Part shown: positions 48,061 through 59,790 of the stretch, one piece after another
How the letters are laid out: each line of letters starts with the position of its first letter
Numbering within the stretch: the stretch's first letter is position 1
Assembly: GCA_026120185.1 (NCBI GenBank)
Contig: JANUWF010001813.1
Coordinates: forward strand, 558,001-622,000
Direction of reading: 5' to 3'
Source of the DNA: Voacanga thouarsii
Taxonomy: Eukaryota > Streptophyta > Magnoliopsida > Gentianales > Apocynaceae
Length of the DNA: 64,000 nt
The notes under the pieces: model-generated
Told to the model about the DNA's origin: nothing
Databases searched by the model: none
Seen by the model: the letters and a program-made list of their open reading frames with translations, nothing else
Position numbers and translations under genes: made by a program

Positions 48061-49911
48061 CAGTAACCCTGCAGACTTCTTATGTTCTATTTTAACCTTT
48101 TGGCACGTCAGGCAGGTTGACACATGCTGAACTATATCCCTCTTCATTCTAGCCCACCAATATTTCCTCTTCAAGTCTTGGTACATCTTTACCTCCCCAG
48201 GGTGTATTGTATATTTGCTTTTGTGCGCTTCGTCCAGTATCCTCTTCCTTGAGTCTTGGATGTCTGGTACATAAATCCGGTCCCAAAAGTATAATACCCC
48301 ATTCTCATCGGTTCGGAAATCGCTTCCTCCTCTCGCGATCTCTTTTTCCTTGAAAGTTTGAAATTCTGCACTGCCCTGTTGACCTGATACAATTTCCTGG
48401 TCCATATCGGGTTTCAGGGTCAAGTTGCTCACGCAGATCTTCCTCTCTTGCACTTGCGCCTCTTTCTCCAGGATATCCTGGACTGCCGACACCTCCTGTA
48501 TTCTCAAGTGTGCCATTTTCACCTTCCGACTTAGAGCGTCTGCTACCACATTCGCTTTACCCAGGTGATAGTTAATAGGGCACTTATATTCTTCCAGGAA
48601 CTCCATCCACCTACGCTGCCAGAGATTCAAGTCCTTTTGAGTGAAGATGTACTTCAAACTCTTATGGTCCGTGAAAACCTTGTATTGTGCACCATACAAG
48701 TAATGTCGCCATTTCTTTAAGGCGAACACTATAGCTGCTAGCTCTAGGTCATGCGTGGGATAATTAGCTTCGTGCGGCTTTAGCTTCCTAGATGCATAAG
48801 CTATGACTTTCCCTTCCTGCATTAGCACAACTCCTAGTCCTTCCTTGGATGCATCTGTATAGAGTGCATAGGGCTTATCAGCCTCGGGCAGACTCAGCAC
48901 GGGGGCTGTAATCAACCTCCTCTTAAGTTCTTGGAAGCTCTTCTCGCACTTCTCACTCCAAGCAAAAGCGACTTCCTTCTTCAATAGTCGTGTCATTGGT
49001 GAAGCTGAAGTAGAGAAATTTTTAATGAAACGCCGATAGTACCCGGCCAACCTAAGGAAACTTTGTATCTCGGTAATGTTCTCCGGTTGTTTCCAATTAG
49101 CTACGGCTTCTACCTTAGCAGGGTCCACCTTGATCCCTACTTTGGATATCACGTGTCCGAGGAAAGACACCGAGCTCAGCCAAAACTCACACTTACTGAA
49201 CTTGGCGTAAAGCTTGAATTCCCTCAGCTTCTCTAGGACCAATCTCAAGTGCTCCGCGTGATCCTCCGGATTTTTGGAGTAGATCAAAATGTCATCGATG
49301 AATATAACCACGAACTTGTCCAGGTATGGTTGGAAAATGCGATGCATCAAATCCATGAATACTGCCGGTGCGTTGGTTACACCGAACGGCATTACTACAA
49401 ATTCGTAATGGCCATACCATGTGTTTAATGCAGTCTCAGGAATGTCTTCTTCTTTGATCCTCACCTGATAGTATCCTTTCCGTAGGTCCAACTTCGAAAA
49501 GCAAGCAGCGCCTTGCAGTTGATCAAACAACTCATCGATCAAGGGTAGAGGGTATTTATTCTTGATCGTTAGATTGTTCAGTCCCCGATAGTCGATACAT
49601 AGCCTCAAGGTTCCATCTTTCTTCTTGACAAACAACACCGGGGCTCCCCACGGTGATGTACTCGGCCGAATGTAGCCTTGCCTTAGCAGTTCTTCCAATT
49701 GCTCCTTCAACTCCCTTAACTCTGTCGGTGCCATCCGGTAGGGCGTTCTGGATACCGGTTCTACTCCGGGAATTAGATCCACGGTGAACTCAACTTCCCA
49801 TTCAAGGGGTAGGGAAGTGAGCTCCGTAGGGAACACATCCGAAAAGTCTTTCACCACCTCCGTACTTTCCAAGGTACACTGGTCCTTCGGTTTGTTTAGG
49901 AGATACGCCAA
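48037..49911 (-). pseudogene. Gypsy A reverse transcriptase, RNase H and integrase zinc domain
   Basis: The longest open frame of the window, 624 codons. RT spans residues about 70-250, with [35 protein letters not shown] (A-motif Asp), [13 protein letters not shown] and FIDDILIYS (catalytic DD). RNase H spans about 335-460, with [40 protein letters not shown] and [10 protein letters not shown]. The integrase H2C2 zinc domain is near the end, IHPGEVKMY to STCLTCQK. The frame ends in TGA where Gypsy B has TGG, so it is cut off from the integrase core. Upstream, a TGA (about 49916) and a frameshift separate it from the protease. RT and RNase H motifs look intact. Confidence 0.92.
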
Positions 49912-49999
49912 GTATCCCGTTCATCCTTTCTTGAGCAACTTCCGAGCTTTAGCTCCAGCAATAAGGAATTTCAGTTCCTTCATTCGCTTGCCATTGAAT

Positions 50000-50332
50000 T
50001 CAATTACATCCCGTCCAGGTCTTGCAGTCCACACGAGCTCCGTGCTTCGACAACCAGTCCATGCCGAAGATCAAGTCATAACCGTCCATGGCCAGGATTA
50101 TAAGGTCGGCCTCCAGAATCTCTTTCCCAACCTCAACTCCACAACTTCCCATTTTCTTGCCTGCTTCCACCACCTTTCCCAAGGGGGAACTAACTACTAG
50201 GGTATAAGGCAGCTCATTTCCGTCCCAACCCAGACGTGAAGCACATACTTTACTTACATAAGAGTGTGTAGATCCTGGATCTATCAGAACATTAACAAGA
50301 CAACCTTGGATAGAAAGTTTACCTTCGATCAC
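50000..50332 (-). pseudogene. Gypsy A protease
   Basis: Contains VLIDPGSTHSYVSKVCASRL, where the aspartic protease triad D-S/T-G reads D-P-G-S, as also in Gypsy B. It is followed by ILAMDGYDLIFGMDWLSKHG, the conserved second half. The frame ends VDCKTWTGCN then stop; the true continuation (DVIEFNGKRMKELKFLIAGA) lies in another frame, so a frameshift is present near 50015. Confidence 0.85.
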
Positions 50333-50338
50333 GACGGC

Positions 50339-50940
50339 ATCTGATCCGACTTCTTCTCAGCTCAGGGCAAAAACTTTGGCCTTCACCTGGGGTTTCAGGC
50401 CTCCCACTCCGGTTGGTCCAGCAGCGGCGCCTCTATTTCCTCCCATTGGTTGGGTCGGCGCGGTCTGCTCAATCCTTAAGGGTTTGGGGCAGACGTTTCT
50501 CAAGTGTCCCGAGTCTCCGCAATTGAAGCACCTTCTCACACCCCCATTACCCCAGCAGTTTCTTTCGGTGTGGCCCCACTTCCCACACAGCCGGTAATTC
50601 AGGCTGCCTTGCATCGGTCCTGCTACTGGCACTCGAGGCTGCTTACCCCGGTTTCCCCACGGCATAAAGGTCGCAGGTCGCTTATTGCCGAAAGGCCTCA
50701 TAGGTGGACGACTTAGTTGGAAGGGTCGGTTCATCGGTCGATGCCGATCTTCGTTCTCAGTCCGAGAAGCTACGTCCATAGCGACAGTGTACGATATAAG
50801 CGGCGATGGGGCCAATGCTTTCCTACACTCTAGCCTAAGCCCTTTCACAAATTGCCGAGTGCGCTTCTGTTCCGTGTCTACCAAGCACTTGCAGTACTTG
50901 GACAACTGCATGAATTGGGCTGCATATTGGGCCACGGTCA
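50339..50940 (-). pseudogene. Gypsy A gag, C-terminal part
   Basis: It reads MTVAQYAAQFMQLSKYC and VKGLRLECRKALAPSP (gag core end), a Pro/Arg-rich linker, then two knuckles. The first has Tyr for its first Cys (NYRLCGKWGHTERNC). The second, CFNCGDSGHLRNVC, is intact. It is cut at 50940 by Gypsy B; the N-terminal half is at 63008-63589. Confidence 0.88.
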
Positions 50941-53900
50941 TGTAACACCCCACGACTACGTACCCTAAAAGGGCGGGGATGTCGCCCCGTCCCGTAGGAC
51001 AAGGGGTCTTTAGAACGAGGTATAAAATATAAAGGCAATCTCCAAAAGGATCAACTTAGATAAATAAAGAAATATTCTTATTACATCAGGCTCAACTTGG
51101 AGCAAAACGGAATAAAATAAAATATTGTTTAGAAGCATAAGCAATAAATGTCTCCTAGAACTGATAGAGAAAATAGCAAAAGCTCCAACTATTACATGTC
51201 CCGCTGACCCAGCACAGTCTATCTCCTGAAAACATGGTGTAAAACAGTGTGAGAATAAATCTCAGAAAGTCCTGTGTGTGCACATGGTGTTTTAAATAGT
51301 TCATGTATGCAAAGTGTAAAACATTTGTAGAAATAATTTGGCAAGTCATAAACAATCTCTTTTCGCAAAGAGTGGGTTTTTCTCATTGTCACACTTTGTA
51401 CAAAATAAATCCTCCACTCGGATAAAAGTCATGTCACTACACGTTAGGCTCCATGAGAACAAGTTGGCCAAGGCACCACACTTTGTGCACCTTGTCCGGA
51501 CCAGATTACCACACGTTGGGCGTTCTGATCAAGTTGAGTGTACAGCCCACCGGGTGAGATACTCCTCCATCTCTATACCCAACAAAACCATCCGGGTGTC
51601 CATGCCGGGAATATAAATAATACCTTTCAGGTAGAAATGCTAGCTCGGACTGGCTTGACAAACCAACACTGTCGCATTTTCAAGCAGAGTTCATCTTTTG
51701 GAGGTGGCCTCCTGCCAGAAGACTTACGCTAGCCCTCCAAGACTAGTATTGTTAGCCTACCCTTATTGAGTACTCAACGAACATATCCGTCAATTCCTGA
51801 TTCAAAATATTTTCAAACCTTGGCTTTGCAAAACGTGGTTTTCTTTAAAAGAGATTTCTAAAAATTTAAGGAAAAGAATAGTTTTCTTGCTAAAAACCGT
51901 TAGTTTGACAAAACCGTTTAAAGAATAAATTTCCACGTTTACAACCCAAGCAACCACAGTTTAACAATAGCTTTACAAAGCTTCACAACATAGACTTGCC
52001 ATCACAACCTTTAACAAAACAGTTTATAGAAGGACTTACCATCACAACATTTAATAAAAGAGTTTATGCAAGGACTTACTTGATATGCCTCGGATAAATG
52101 AGATAAAAATCACAGCTGGCTTTCCTCAATTATCCTCCTGATCTAAACCATATAATATCATGATCGGGGTCTCAATTAATTCAAACATGCTCTAATCCCA
52201 TTTATTTCCATAACAATTCGCAATCTCCTATTTAATTCCAAGTAAACTATTCAATCCCCAAAGATCAAATACTACGACCACATGTTTATCTCGCTAATAA
52301 ACACCATTAAACTTTACTTTCGACATCAAGGGAGGGTATTCCCTTACCTTGCAACTACCGGGTAATGAGGTCTCGATGCTCCTATGGTGATCGTCCCGAG
52401 TTCGCTTGAGAAGAAGAGAGAAGCTACCTCCTTTGCTTCACTTGACCGAAAATTTAGGAAGAAGAGGAAATCAGCATCTATAGGGCGTGATTTAAGGGTA
52501 GAAGAAAGAGAAAAGAATCATTAGAGAAAACGGCATCAAGAGGTTGAAAGGATTTGTGCTTACCTTATGGTGTGTTCGATTTTTACTTAGAATAACTCTT
52601 GTGTTTTCAAAAATTTCCAAAGAGAAGTTGCTGACATTTTCGTGTAGAATGGAGAGGGTAAACGGTGGTTATGATTTAAAGTTGGAGAAGATTGGTTTAG
52701 GGTTAGATGGTGATGTTTAGATAGACTCCTAATGGCTTTAGGTTTCTTGGACAGCAAAGGCGAAATTTCCAGCTTGCGCGCGCCTCCTTGCTGCCGATTT
52801 TAGGGGAGTTTTATGGAGGAAAAAATTCTGCAATTTGCTCCTCTAAGCTGGCCGAAACACTGCTCAAAGGAAGGGCTGAATGTGTTCAGAATTTTGGGCC
52901 AAACAAGGAAGAGTTTGAGTGAGTTTTGATGACTGAAAAATCCTGTGCAAGTGCTGTGAAAATTCTGTGCAAGTGTAGCAAGTTTTGGACTGGTTTGGCT
53001 GCTATAATTCTACCGAAATTTCCAGAGGAAAATTGAGGGTTTTGGGCACTGAAAATAGCTTGTTCAGCTGGGGTTTTTCAGTGAATGATGTGTGCAGAAT
53101 TTCGGTTGAAGTAGGAACATAAAGCTGGCCGAAAATCCTGCACAAAGCTGTCCGAATTTTCTGTGTATATGCTGGACGAATTTCAGTGTTTTTGTGTGAA
53201 TAAAATTCTGATTTTGTGCAGCTAAGGTAGTTGAATTGTTAAGGAGTATTCTAGGTGGTTTGAGCTAGGATTTTCAGAGTTGGATTGTAGCTAAAGATGG
53301 CTGGAATTTCGGACAGCTTATGTAGATTCAAAGCTGCCGAAATTCAGCTAGGAAAAGGAAGAAATCCTAGTTGAATTTGGATTGAAATAAAATCTGGTTT
53401 TACCAAGGATTTGGATAAGATTTCCTCTAGTCCTAGAAGAGTTTGGATTAAGCTACAAGTCCTCCAAGAAGTGGCGGCACTTGCTGGAATTTTTTTCCAG
53501 ATTTTTAGCTAACATTCTAGGATTAAAATCAACAAGATTTCCTACTAGGAAAAGGATTCATTAATTCCACCTATCCATGGCAACATCTATCTAACTAAAA
53601 TCAAGCTAATATTTTAATTACTAGCTAGGGTTTTTTCGAAAATCCTAAGGAACACAAGCTGAAAATTAAAGGTGAACTTTATTCACATCCAAGTCCTTGA
53701 ATTTAGGAAATAAATATAGAGACTTATTTCCTTGGAGTAAAAATACTAAAATTTCTCTAGGATAGCTAGATTCTTTTTCGGCCAAGATAAGAAACGGTCT
53801 AAAGAAAAGAATTTCAAGAAGAGAAACTTAATTCACAAAAAGTAGGATTCGAACTCGGGTCACCGAAGGAAATCACCAACCTCCCCGCTATTCCAAAACA

Positions 53901-54157
53901 ACTCCAATGCTAATTTTTCTACAAGAAATTCTTACTACCCCAATACTCATCCTTGAAAATATTCGACCAAACCTCCCTTAAACAAGTCTTTAACAACACA
54001 ACTATTTCACATCAATTAATTCAAATGCAAGAGTAGCGGAAAAATTCACATGCATCCATGCAAATAAAATTATTCTAGCTACCACACAAAATGCAAGATG
54101 CTATGCAATGCATGACTTTTTCCCATAGTCAAAGGTGGTTTTGGGCGGGGTATTACA
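50941..54157 (-). repeat. Gypsy B 3' LTR (left)
   Basis: 3217 bp, TGTAACACCCC to GGCGGGGTATTACA on the plus strand. The hairpin is at 51695-51721 and the tRNA-like boxes at 53845-53895. CCGAA-type repeats are clear at 53121-53190. Confidence 0.95.
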
Positions 54158-54173
54158 TCCCCTCCCCCTTAAG
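54158..54173 (-). promoter_or_regulatory. Gypsy B polypurine tract
   Basis: The minus strand reads CTTAAGGGGGAGGGGA directly before the LTR. Confidence 0.9.
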
Positions 54174-54191
54174 AGAATTTCATCCCAAAAT

Positions 54192-55500
54192 TCAGATTCC
54201 ATACCCTTCGAGTATACCCGGATACTTTCGTCTTAACCATTCCTCCGTTTCCCACGATGCATCCTGTGCTCCATGATGATCCCAAAGTATTTTCACCATA
54301 GGTATCTGCTTGTTTCGGTGCGTCTTAATACTCCGCTCCAAGATCTTGACAGGTCTCTCCACATAACTCAGATTGGGTTGCAACTCCAATGGTTCCTCAT
54401 TGAATACATGACTCGAATCGGGATTGTACCTTTTCAACTGAGAGATATGGAATACGTCATGCATCCCGGTTAGGCCATTAGGTAGATCCAATCGGTAGGC
54501 AACCGGTCCATTTTTCTCCAATATCGAGAATGGTCCCAAATACCTAGGACTCAACTTCCCTCCCCTCGGATGTTTCAGGATTCCTCTACTAGGAGTCAAC
54601 TTCAAGAATGCACGGTCACCTACCTGGAACTCCAATTCCCTCCGTCTAGAGTCTGCATAACTTTTCTGTCTGCTCTGTGCTGCCCTTAGCCTTTCCCGAA
54701 TTAACTTAATTTTGTCGGTCATCTCCTGAATGCATACTTCACCAGTCTTTTTAACGTTCTCTTCTTCTGTCCATCCCCAAGTATATCGGTACCTGGCATT
54801 TTCGCCCATACGGTGCTTCGTACGGCGCCATTCCGATCGACGCCTGATAGCTGTTGTTATATGCTAACTCCGCATGCGGTAAAGACTCAATCCACTTGTC
54901 TCCAAAGTCCAAGATACATGCTCGGAGCATGTCTTCCAGTATCTGAATGACTCTTTCGGATTGACCATCAGTCTGCGGATGAGCAGAGGTACTGAATTTC
55001 AGGGTCGTGCCCAAGGACTCCTGGAACTTACCCCAGAACCTTGAAGTGAATCTAAGGTCCCTATCCGACACGATGCTCGACGGTACACCATGCAACCTTA
55101 CAATTTCTCGGGTATATGTCTGAGCCAACTTTTCCATCAAGTCCCTTACGTTTACCGATATGAAATGCATCTTTGTGTGACTTGGTCATCGAAAGGCCAG
55201 TCACAAAGTCCATGGTCACCTCTTCCCATTTCCATTCGGGAATCGGTAACGGTTGCAGTAAACCTGCAGACTTCTTATGCTCCATCTTAACCTTCTGGCA
55301 TGTCAGACAAGTTGACACATGTCGAACTTCATCCCTCTTCATTTCAGCCCACCAATATTTCCTCTTCAAGTCTTGGTACATCTTTACCTCCCCAGGGTGT
55401 ATGGTCTATTTGCTCTTGTGCGCTTCGTCCAGTATCCTCCTCTTTAAGCCTTGGATATCCGGTACACAAATCCGGTCCCGAAAGTACAATACCCCTTTCT
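54192..55500 (-). pseudogene. Gypsy B integrase and chromodomain
   Basis: Right to left: H2C2 zinc domain (about 55420-55290; a stop replaces Tyr just before [10 protein letters not shown] near 55408), then MTMDFVTGLSMTKSHKDA, then a 38-bp deletion (junction near 55167, relative to Gypsy A) that removes the VVVDRLTK segment and shifts the frame. Next come IVSDRDLRFTSRFWGK (second catalytic Asp kept) and TDGQSERVIQ. Another frame change is near 54790. The last part, 54809-54192, is open through the C-terminus and an uninterrupted chromodomain: YVERPVKILERSIKTHRNK, then VKILWDHHGAQDASWETEEW. Confidence 0.9.
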
Positions 55501-55507
55501 CATCGGT

Positions 55508-57105
55508 TCAGAAATCGCCTCCTCCTCTCGCGATCTCTTTCTCCCTGAAAGTTTGAAATTCTATACTGCCCTGTTGACCTGATACAATTTCCTGGTCCAG
55601 ATCGGGTTTTAGGGTCAGGTTGCTCACACAGATCTTCCCCTTTTGCACCTGCGCCTCTTTCTCTAGGATATCATGGACTGCCAACACCTCTTGTATTCTC
55701 AAGTGTGACATTTTCACCTTTCGACTTAAAGCGTCTGCTACCACATTCGCTTTACCCGGGTGATAGTTAATGGGGCACTTTAATTCTTCCAGGAACTCCA
55801 TCCACCTACGCTGCCGGAGATTCAAGTCCTTTTGCGTCAATATATATTTCAAACTCTTATGGTCCGTGAAAACCTCGTATTGTTCACCATACAAGTAATG
55901 TTTCCATTTCTTCAAGGCGAATACTATAGCTGCTAGCTCCAGGTCATGCGTGGGATAATTAACTTCGTGCGGCTTTAGCTTCCTAGATGCATAAGCTATG
56001 ACTTTCCCTTCCTGCATCAGCACAGCTCCTAGTCCTTCCTTGGATGCATCTGTATAGAGTGCATAGGGCTTATCAGCCTCGGGCAGACTCAGCACCGGTG
56101 CTGAAATCAACTTCCTCTTAAGTTCTTGGAAGCTCTTCTCGCACTTCTCACTCCAAGCAAAAACGACATATTTCTTCAACAGCCGTATCATCGGTGAAGC
56201 TAAAGTGGAGAAGTTTTTAATGAAACGCCGATAGTACCCGGCCAACCCAAGGAAACTTCGTACTCGGTAATGTTCTCCGGTTGTTTCCAATTAGCTACGG
56301 CTTCTACCTTGGCAGGGTCCACCTTGATCCCCTCCTTGGATATCACGTGACTAAGGAAAGATACTGAGCTCAGCCAAAACTCGCACTTACTGAACTTAGC
56401 GTAAAGCTTGAATTCCCTCAGCTTCTCTAGGACCAACCTTAAGTGCTCCGCGTGGTCCTCCGGATTTTTGGAGTAGATCAAAATGTCATCAATGAATATA
56501 ACCATGAACTTATCCAAGTAGGGTTGGAAAATGCGATGCATCAAATCCATGAATACTGCCGGTGCGTTGGTTACACCGAACGGCATTACTACAAATTCGT
56601 AATGGCCATACCACGTGTTGAATGCAGTCTTACGAATGTCTTCTTCTTTGATCCTTACCTGATAGTATCCTTGCCGTAGGTCCAACTTCGAGAAACAAGA
56701 AGCGCCTTGAAGTTGATCAAATAGCTCATCGATCAAGGGTAGAGGGTATTTATTCTTGATCGTTAGATTGTTCAGTCCCCGATAATCGATACATAGCCTC
56801 AGGGTTCCATCTTTCTTCTTGACAAACAACACCGGGGCTCCCCACGGTGATGTACTCGGCCGAATGTAGCCTTGCCTTAGCAGTTCTTCCAATTGCTCCT
56901 TCAACTCCCTTAACTCTGTCGGTGCCATCCGGTAGGGCGTTCTGGATACCGGTTCTACTCCGGGAATTAGATCCACGGTGAACTCAACTTCCCATTCAAG
57001 GGGTAGGGAAGTGAGCTCCGTAGGGAACACATCCGAAAAGTCTTTCACCACCTCCGTACTTTCCAAGGTACACTGGTCCTTCGGTTTGTTTAGGAGATAC
57101 GCCAA
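55508..57105 (-). pseudogene. Gypsy B reverse transcriptase and RNase H
   Basis: RT (57105-56265) has [28 protein letters not shown] and FIDDILIYS, all catalytic residues kept. A 1-bp deletion near 56264 shifts the frame to 56290-55508, which holds RNase H ([39 protein letters not shown]). It ends in TGA (55508) where Gypsy A has an Arg codon. The RT start is preceded by the same TGA and frameshift as in Gypsy A (about 57110-57210). Confidence 0.92.
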
Positions 57106-57193
57106 GTATCCCGTTCATCCTTTCTTGAGCAACTTCCGAGCTTTAGCTCCAGCAATAAGGAATTTCAGTTCCTTCATTCGCTTGCCATTGAAT

Positions 57194-57733
57194 TCAATTA
57201 CATCCCGTCCAGGTCTTGCAGTCCACACGAGCTCCGTGCTTCGACAACCAGTCCATGCCGAAGATCAAGTCATAACCGTCCATGGCCAGGATTATAAGGT
57301 CGGCCTCCAGAATCTCTTTCCCAACCTCAACTCCACAACTTCCCATTTTCTTGCCTGCTTCCACCACCTTTCCCAAGGGGGAACTAACTACTAGGGTATA
57401 AGGTAGCTCATTTCCTTCCCAGCCCAGACGTGAAGCACATACTTTACTTACATAAGAGTGTGTAGATCCTGGATCTATCATAACATTAACAAGACAACCT
57501 TGGATAGAAAGGTTACCTTCGATTACGGCGGCGTTCGCTCCGACTTCCTCTCGGCTCAGGGCAAAAACTTTGGCCTTCACCTGGGGCTTCAGGCCTCCCG
57601 CTCCGGCTGGTCCAGTAGCGGCACCTCTGTTGCCTCCCATTGGCTGGGTCGGCGCGGTCTGCTCAGTCCTTAAGGGTTTGGGGCAGACATTTCTCAGATG
57701 TCCTGGGTCTCTACAGTTGAAGCACCTTCTCAC
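57194..57733 (-). pseudogene. Gypsy B second zinc knuckle and protease
   Basis: It begins CFNCRDPGHLRNVC (a CCHC knuckle), a Pro/Gly-rich spacer, then the protease with MIDPGSTHSYVSKVCASRL and DGYDLIFGMDWLSKHG. It ends VDCKTWTGCN then stop, by the same frameshift as Gypsy A. Confidence 0.88.
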
Positions 57734-57778
57734 ACCCCTGCTACCCCAGCAATTTCTCTCAGTGTGGCCTCGCTTCCC

Positions 57779-58711
57779 TCACAGTCGGCAGTTTAGGCTG
57801 CCTTGCATTGATTCGGGTACAGGCACTCGGGGCTGCTTACCTCGATTTCCCCACGGCATAGAACCCGCAGGTCGCTTATTGCCTGAAGGCCTCATAGGTG
57901 GACGACTTGGTTGGAAGGGTCGGTTCACCGGTCGGTGCCGATCTTCGTTCTCCGTCCGAGAAGCTGCGTCTACAGCGGCAGTGTACGACGTTGGCGGGGA
58001 TGGAGCTAACGCCCTCCTCAAATCTGGCCTTAGCCCTTTCACGAATTTTCGGGTGCGCTTCTGCTCCGTATCTACCAAGCACTTGCAGTACTTGGACAAC
58101 TGCATGAATCGGGCTGCATATTGGGCCACAGTCATGCCTCCCTGCCTGAGGTTCCGGAATTCATCCTCCCTCTTCTTAGCTACCCATCGAGGAATGTACT
58201 CGGCCCGGAAAGCCTCTGTAAAATCATCCCAGGTCCACTCCTACTCCTCCTTGTCCCAACCACCCCGTACTCACTGCCACCAAGCCTGAGACGGTCCCCT
58301 TAGCCGAAAAGCAGCAAACTTTACCATCCTTTCTTCCGAGTACTGCAGAGTAGCGAAAATGTCCACCATTTGCTCAATCCATTGCTCGGCTTTCTCATCC
58401 TGTTCCACCTCCCCCTGAAATGTGGGAGGCTGGAACTTCAGGAAACGCTCCAAAGCCTCATCCTCTCCCCGCGGTGGTTTCCTGGTCACCTTGTCCACTT
58501 TTTGGGTCAAGTTCTGTAGAATCGAGGCCATCTTGTCAAAGGCCTGACCCATGGTCACATCCCGTGACCTCTCCGAAGCCATCTCCTACTTTCCTGGCAG
58601 GTGCTCTTCCACATCGGGGGTGGAACGACGCATCTGCTCAAACTCCGGGGTGGAGGATGCACTCTCCTGAACCGTTATGCTATGCACCACTGTTCGGCGT
58701 CTTGGTGCCAT
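57779..58711 (-). pseudogene. Gypsy B gag
   Basis: The probable ATG is at 58711 (MAPRRRTVVHS). It continues to MASILQNLTQKVDKV, ERFLKFQPPTFQGEVEQDEK, MVKFAAFRLRGPSQAW, the gag core, and ends in a Pro/Arg-rich region. In-frame stops occur at 58586-58588, 58271-58273, 58241-58243 and 57779-57781; the last interrupts the first zinc knuckle (NCRL, stop, GKRGHTERNC). Gag forms the particle and binds RNA; this copy cannot make it whole. Confidence 0.9.
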
Positions 58712-59171
58712 GTTAATCACATTCACTCTGGGTCAGATAGTTATCAAGGGGAAAAAGAATATGCTTAGGTGTATGATCAGTTGATAGTAATGTACTCATC
58801 TAAAAGAGAATGTGATGATAACGTGCAGAGATAAATTAAGTAATAAACGAAACTCATGCTTGTCATATAAACCATTCTTTGTAGAACAAAAGGGGTCATC
58901 TCATACGATACCCTTTTTATTTAAAATGATTAATAGGCCCTATGAGCCATATGCTCCCTTAAGAAAATGATAAACAAACAAAAGTATGCAAATTCCAAAG
59001 AAAGAAAGAGTAAAAGCTGCTGGTCTTCTATGTTCGACTCTCCCTAGTTTCAACAGAAGTATCGGAGTCGTCAGAGGCCAGTTCCACCAGCCACCCCACG
59101 GAACTATCGGGTCTCCCTATGTAGTTCCTCGCGAAACCAACGCTCCCACTTGGCTGCCCTGACTCACCCTC
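58712..59171 (-). other. Gypsy B leader, gag-proximal part
   Basis: Leader sequence just upstream of gag with no supported ORF. It matches 63590-64000 of Gypsy A closely. Confidence 0.8.
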
Positions 59172-59636
59172 TCAGCATCTCTTGGCTCTTATGGCCATCT
59201 CATAGAGCTCGTCCAACGCTAATCTAACTATACCCTTAGGCGCAGGCCTCTCACTCCCCAAGTCAGATGGATCAACTAACCCCTTTCTCCTTAGCATGGC
59301 ATTTACACCCAGTCCATATCGGAGTCCACACCCCTTAGGACTCCCTTCTAGCTTCCTCTTTCCCTTATCTACCCATCCTAGAGCTGACTGCCTATTGTCT
59401 CTCTCTCCCGGGACAACCTCCATTACCTCCTCATCCTCTCTTTCTACCCTAACCATCTCTCCCTCGTTCTCATCGTCTCCCTCATTCCCTAGCTCATCTA
59501 CCTCTCCCTCATCTTCCCCTAGGCTCTCCTCGACCTCTATCTCCATCTCAGCCACCGGGTCGTCTAACACTGACGGCTCACGCTCTCTCTCTGAATCAGA
59601 CGCGGGTGGGTCAACTACGGGTAGTGGGACAGGTGG
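59172..59636 (-). CDS. Acidic leader ORF of Gypsy B (hypothetical)
   Basis: An open frame on the sense strand between PBS and gag. It is open from about 59636; the first ATG is near 59543, giving about 123 codons. The first half is strongly acidic, with runs such as EIEVEESLGEDEGEVDELG and EREDEEVMEVV. The second half is basic and ends GIVRLALDELYEMAIRAKRC. I recognise no domain. It may be a leader-encoded protein of this family, a captured host fragment, or chance. The matching region of Gypsy A is outside the window. Confidence 0.4.
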   Translation of the reverse strand, partial: PPVPLPVVDPPASDSEREREPSVLDDPVAEMEIEVEESLGEDEGEVDELGNEGDDENEGEMVRVEREDEEVMEVVPGERDNRQSALGWVDKGKRKLEGSPKGCGLRYGLGVNAMLRRKGLVDPSDLGSERPAPKGIVRLALDELYEMAIRAKRC

Positions 59637-59775
59637 ATTCCCGCAGCCAGCGGGTCAGTCTCTGACAGCCGGTACAACTCTTTTGACCATCCTATTGGCA
59701 AAAGACAGGAATTAGAACTAGATCAAAATACTTAAGAAAATAGAACCCTATAAGTCAAGTAATTGCCTAGACCAT

Positions 59776-59788
59776 GTCTCTGATACCA
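59776..59788 (-). promoter_or_regulatory. Gypsy B primer-binding site (initiator tRNA-Met type)
   Basis: The minus strand reads TGGTATCAGAGAC, two bases from the 5' LTR at 59791. Confidence 0.9.
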
Positions 59789-59790
59789 CT

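Noticed and set aside
49784..50200. Two identical 138-codon plus-strand ORFs (also 56978-57394)
   Set aside because: They are antisense shadows of pol and the protease; their identity reflects the shared 601-bp tract.
59296..59715. Ser/Pro-rich 139-codon plus-strand ORF
   Set aside because: It is antisense to the acidic leader ORF; its Ser-rich composition mirrors the Glu/Asp codons.
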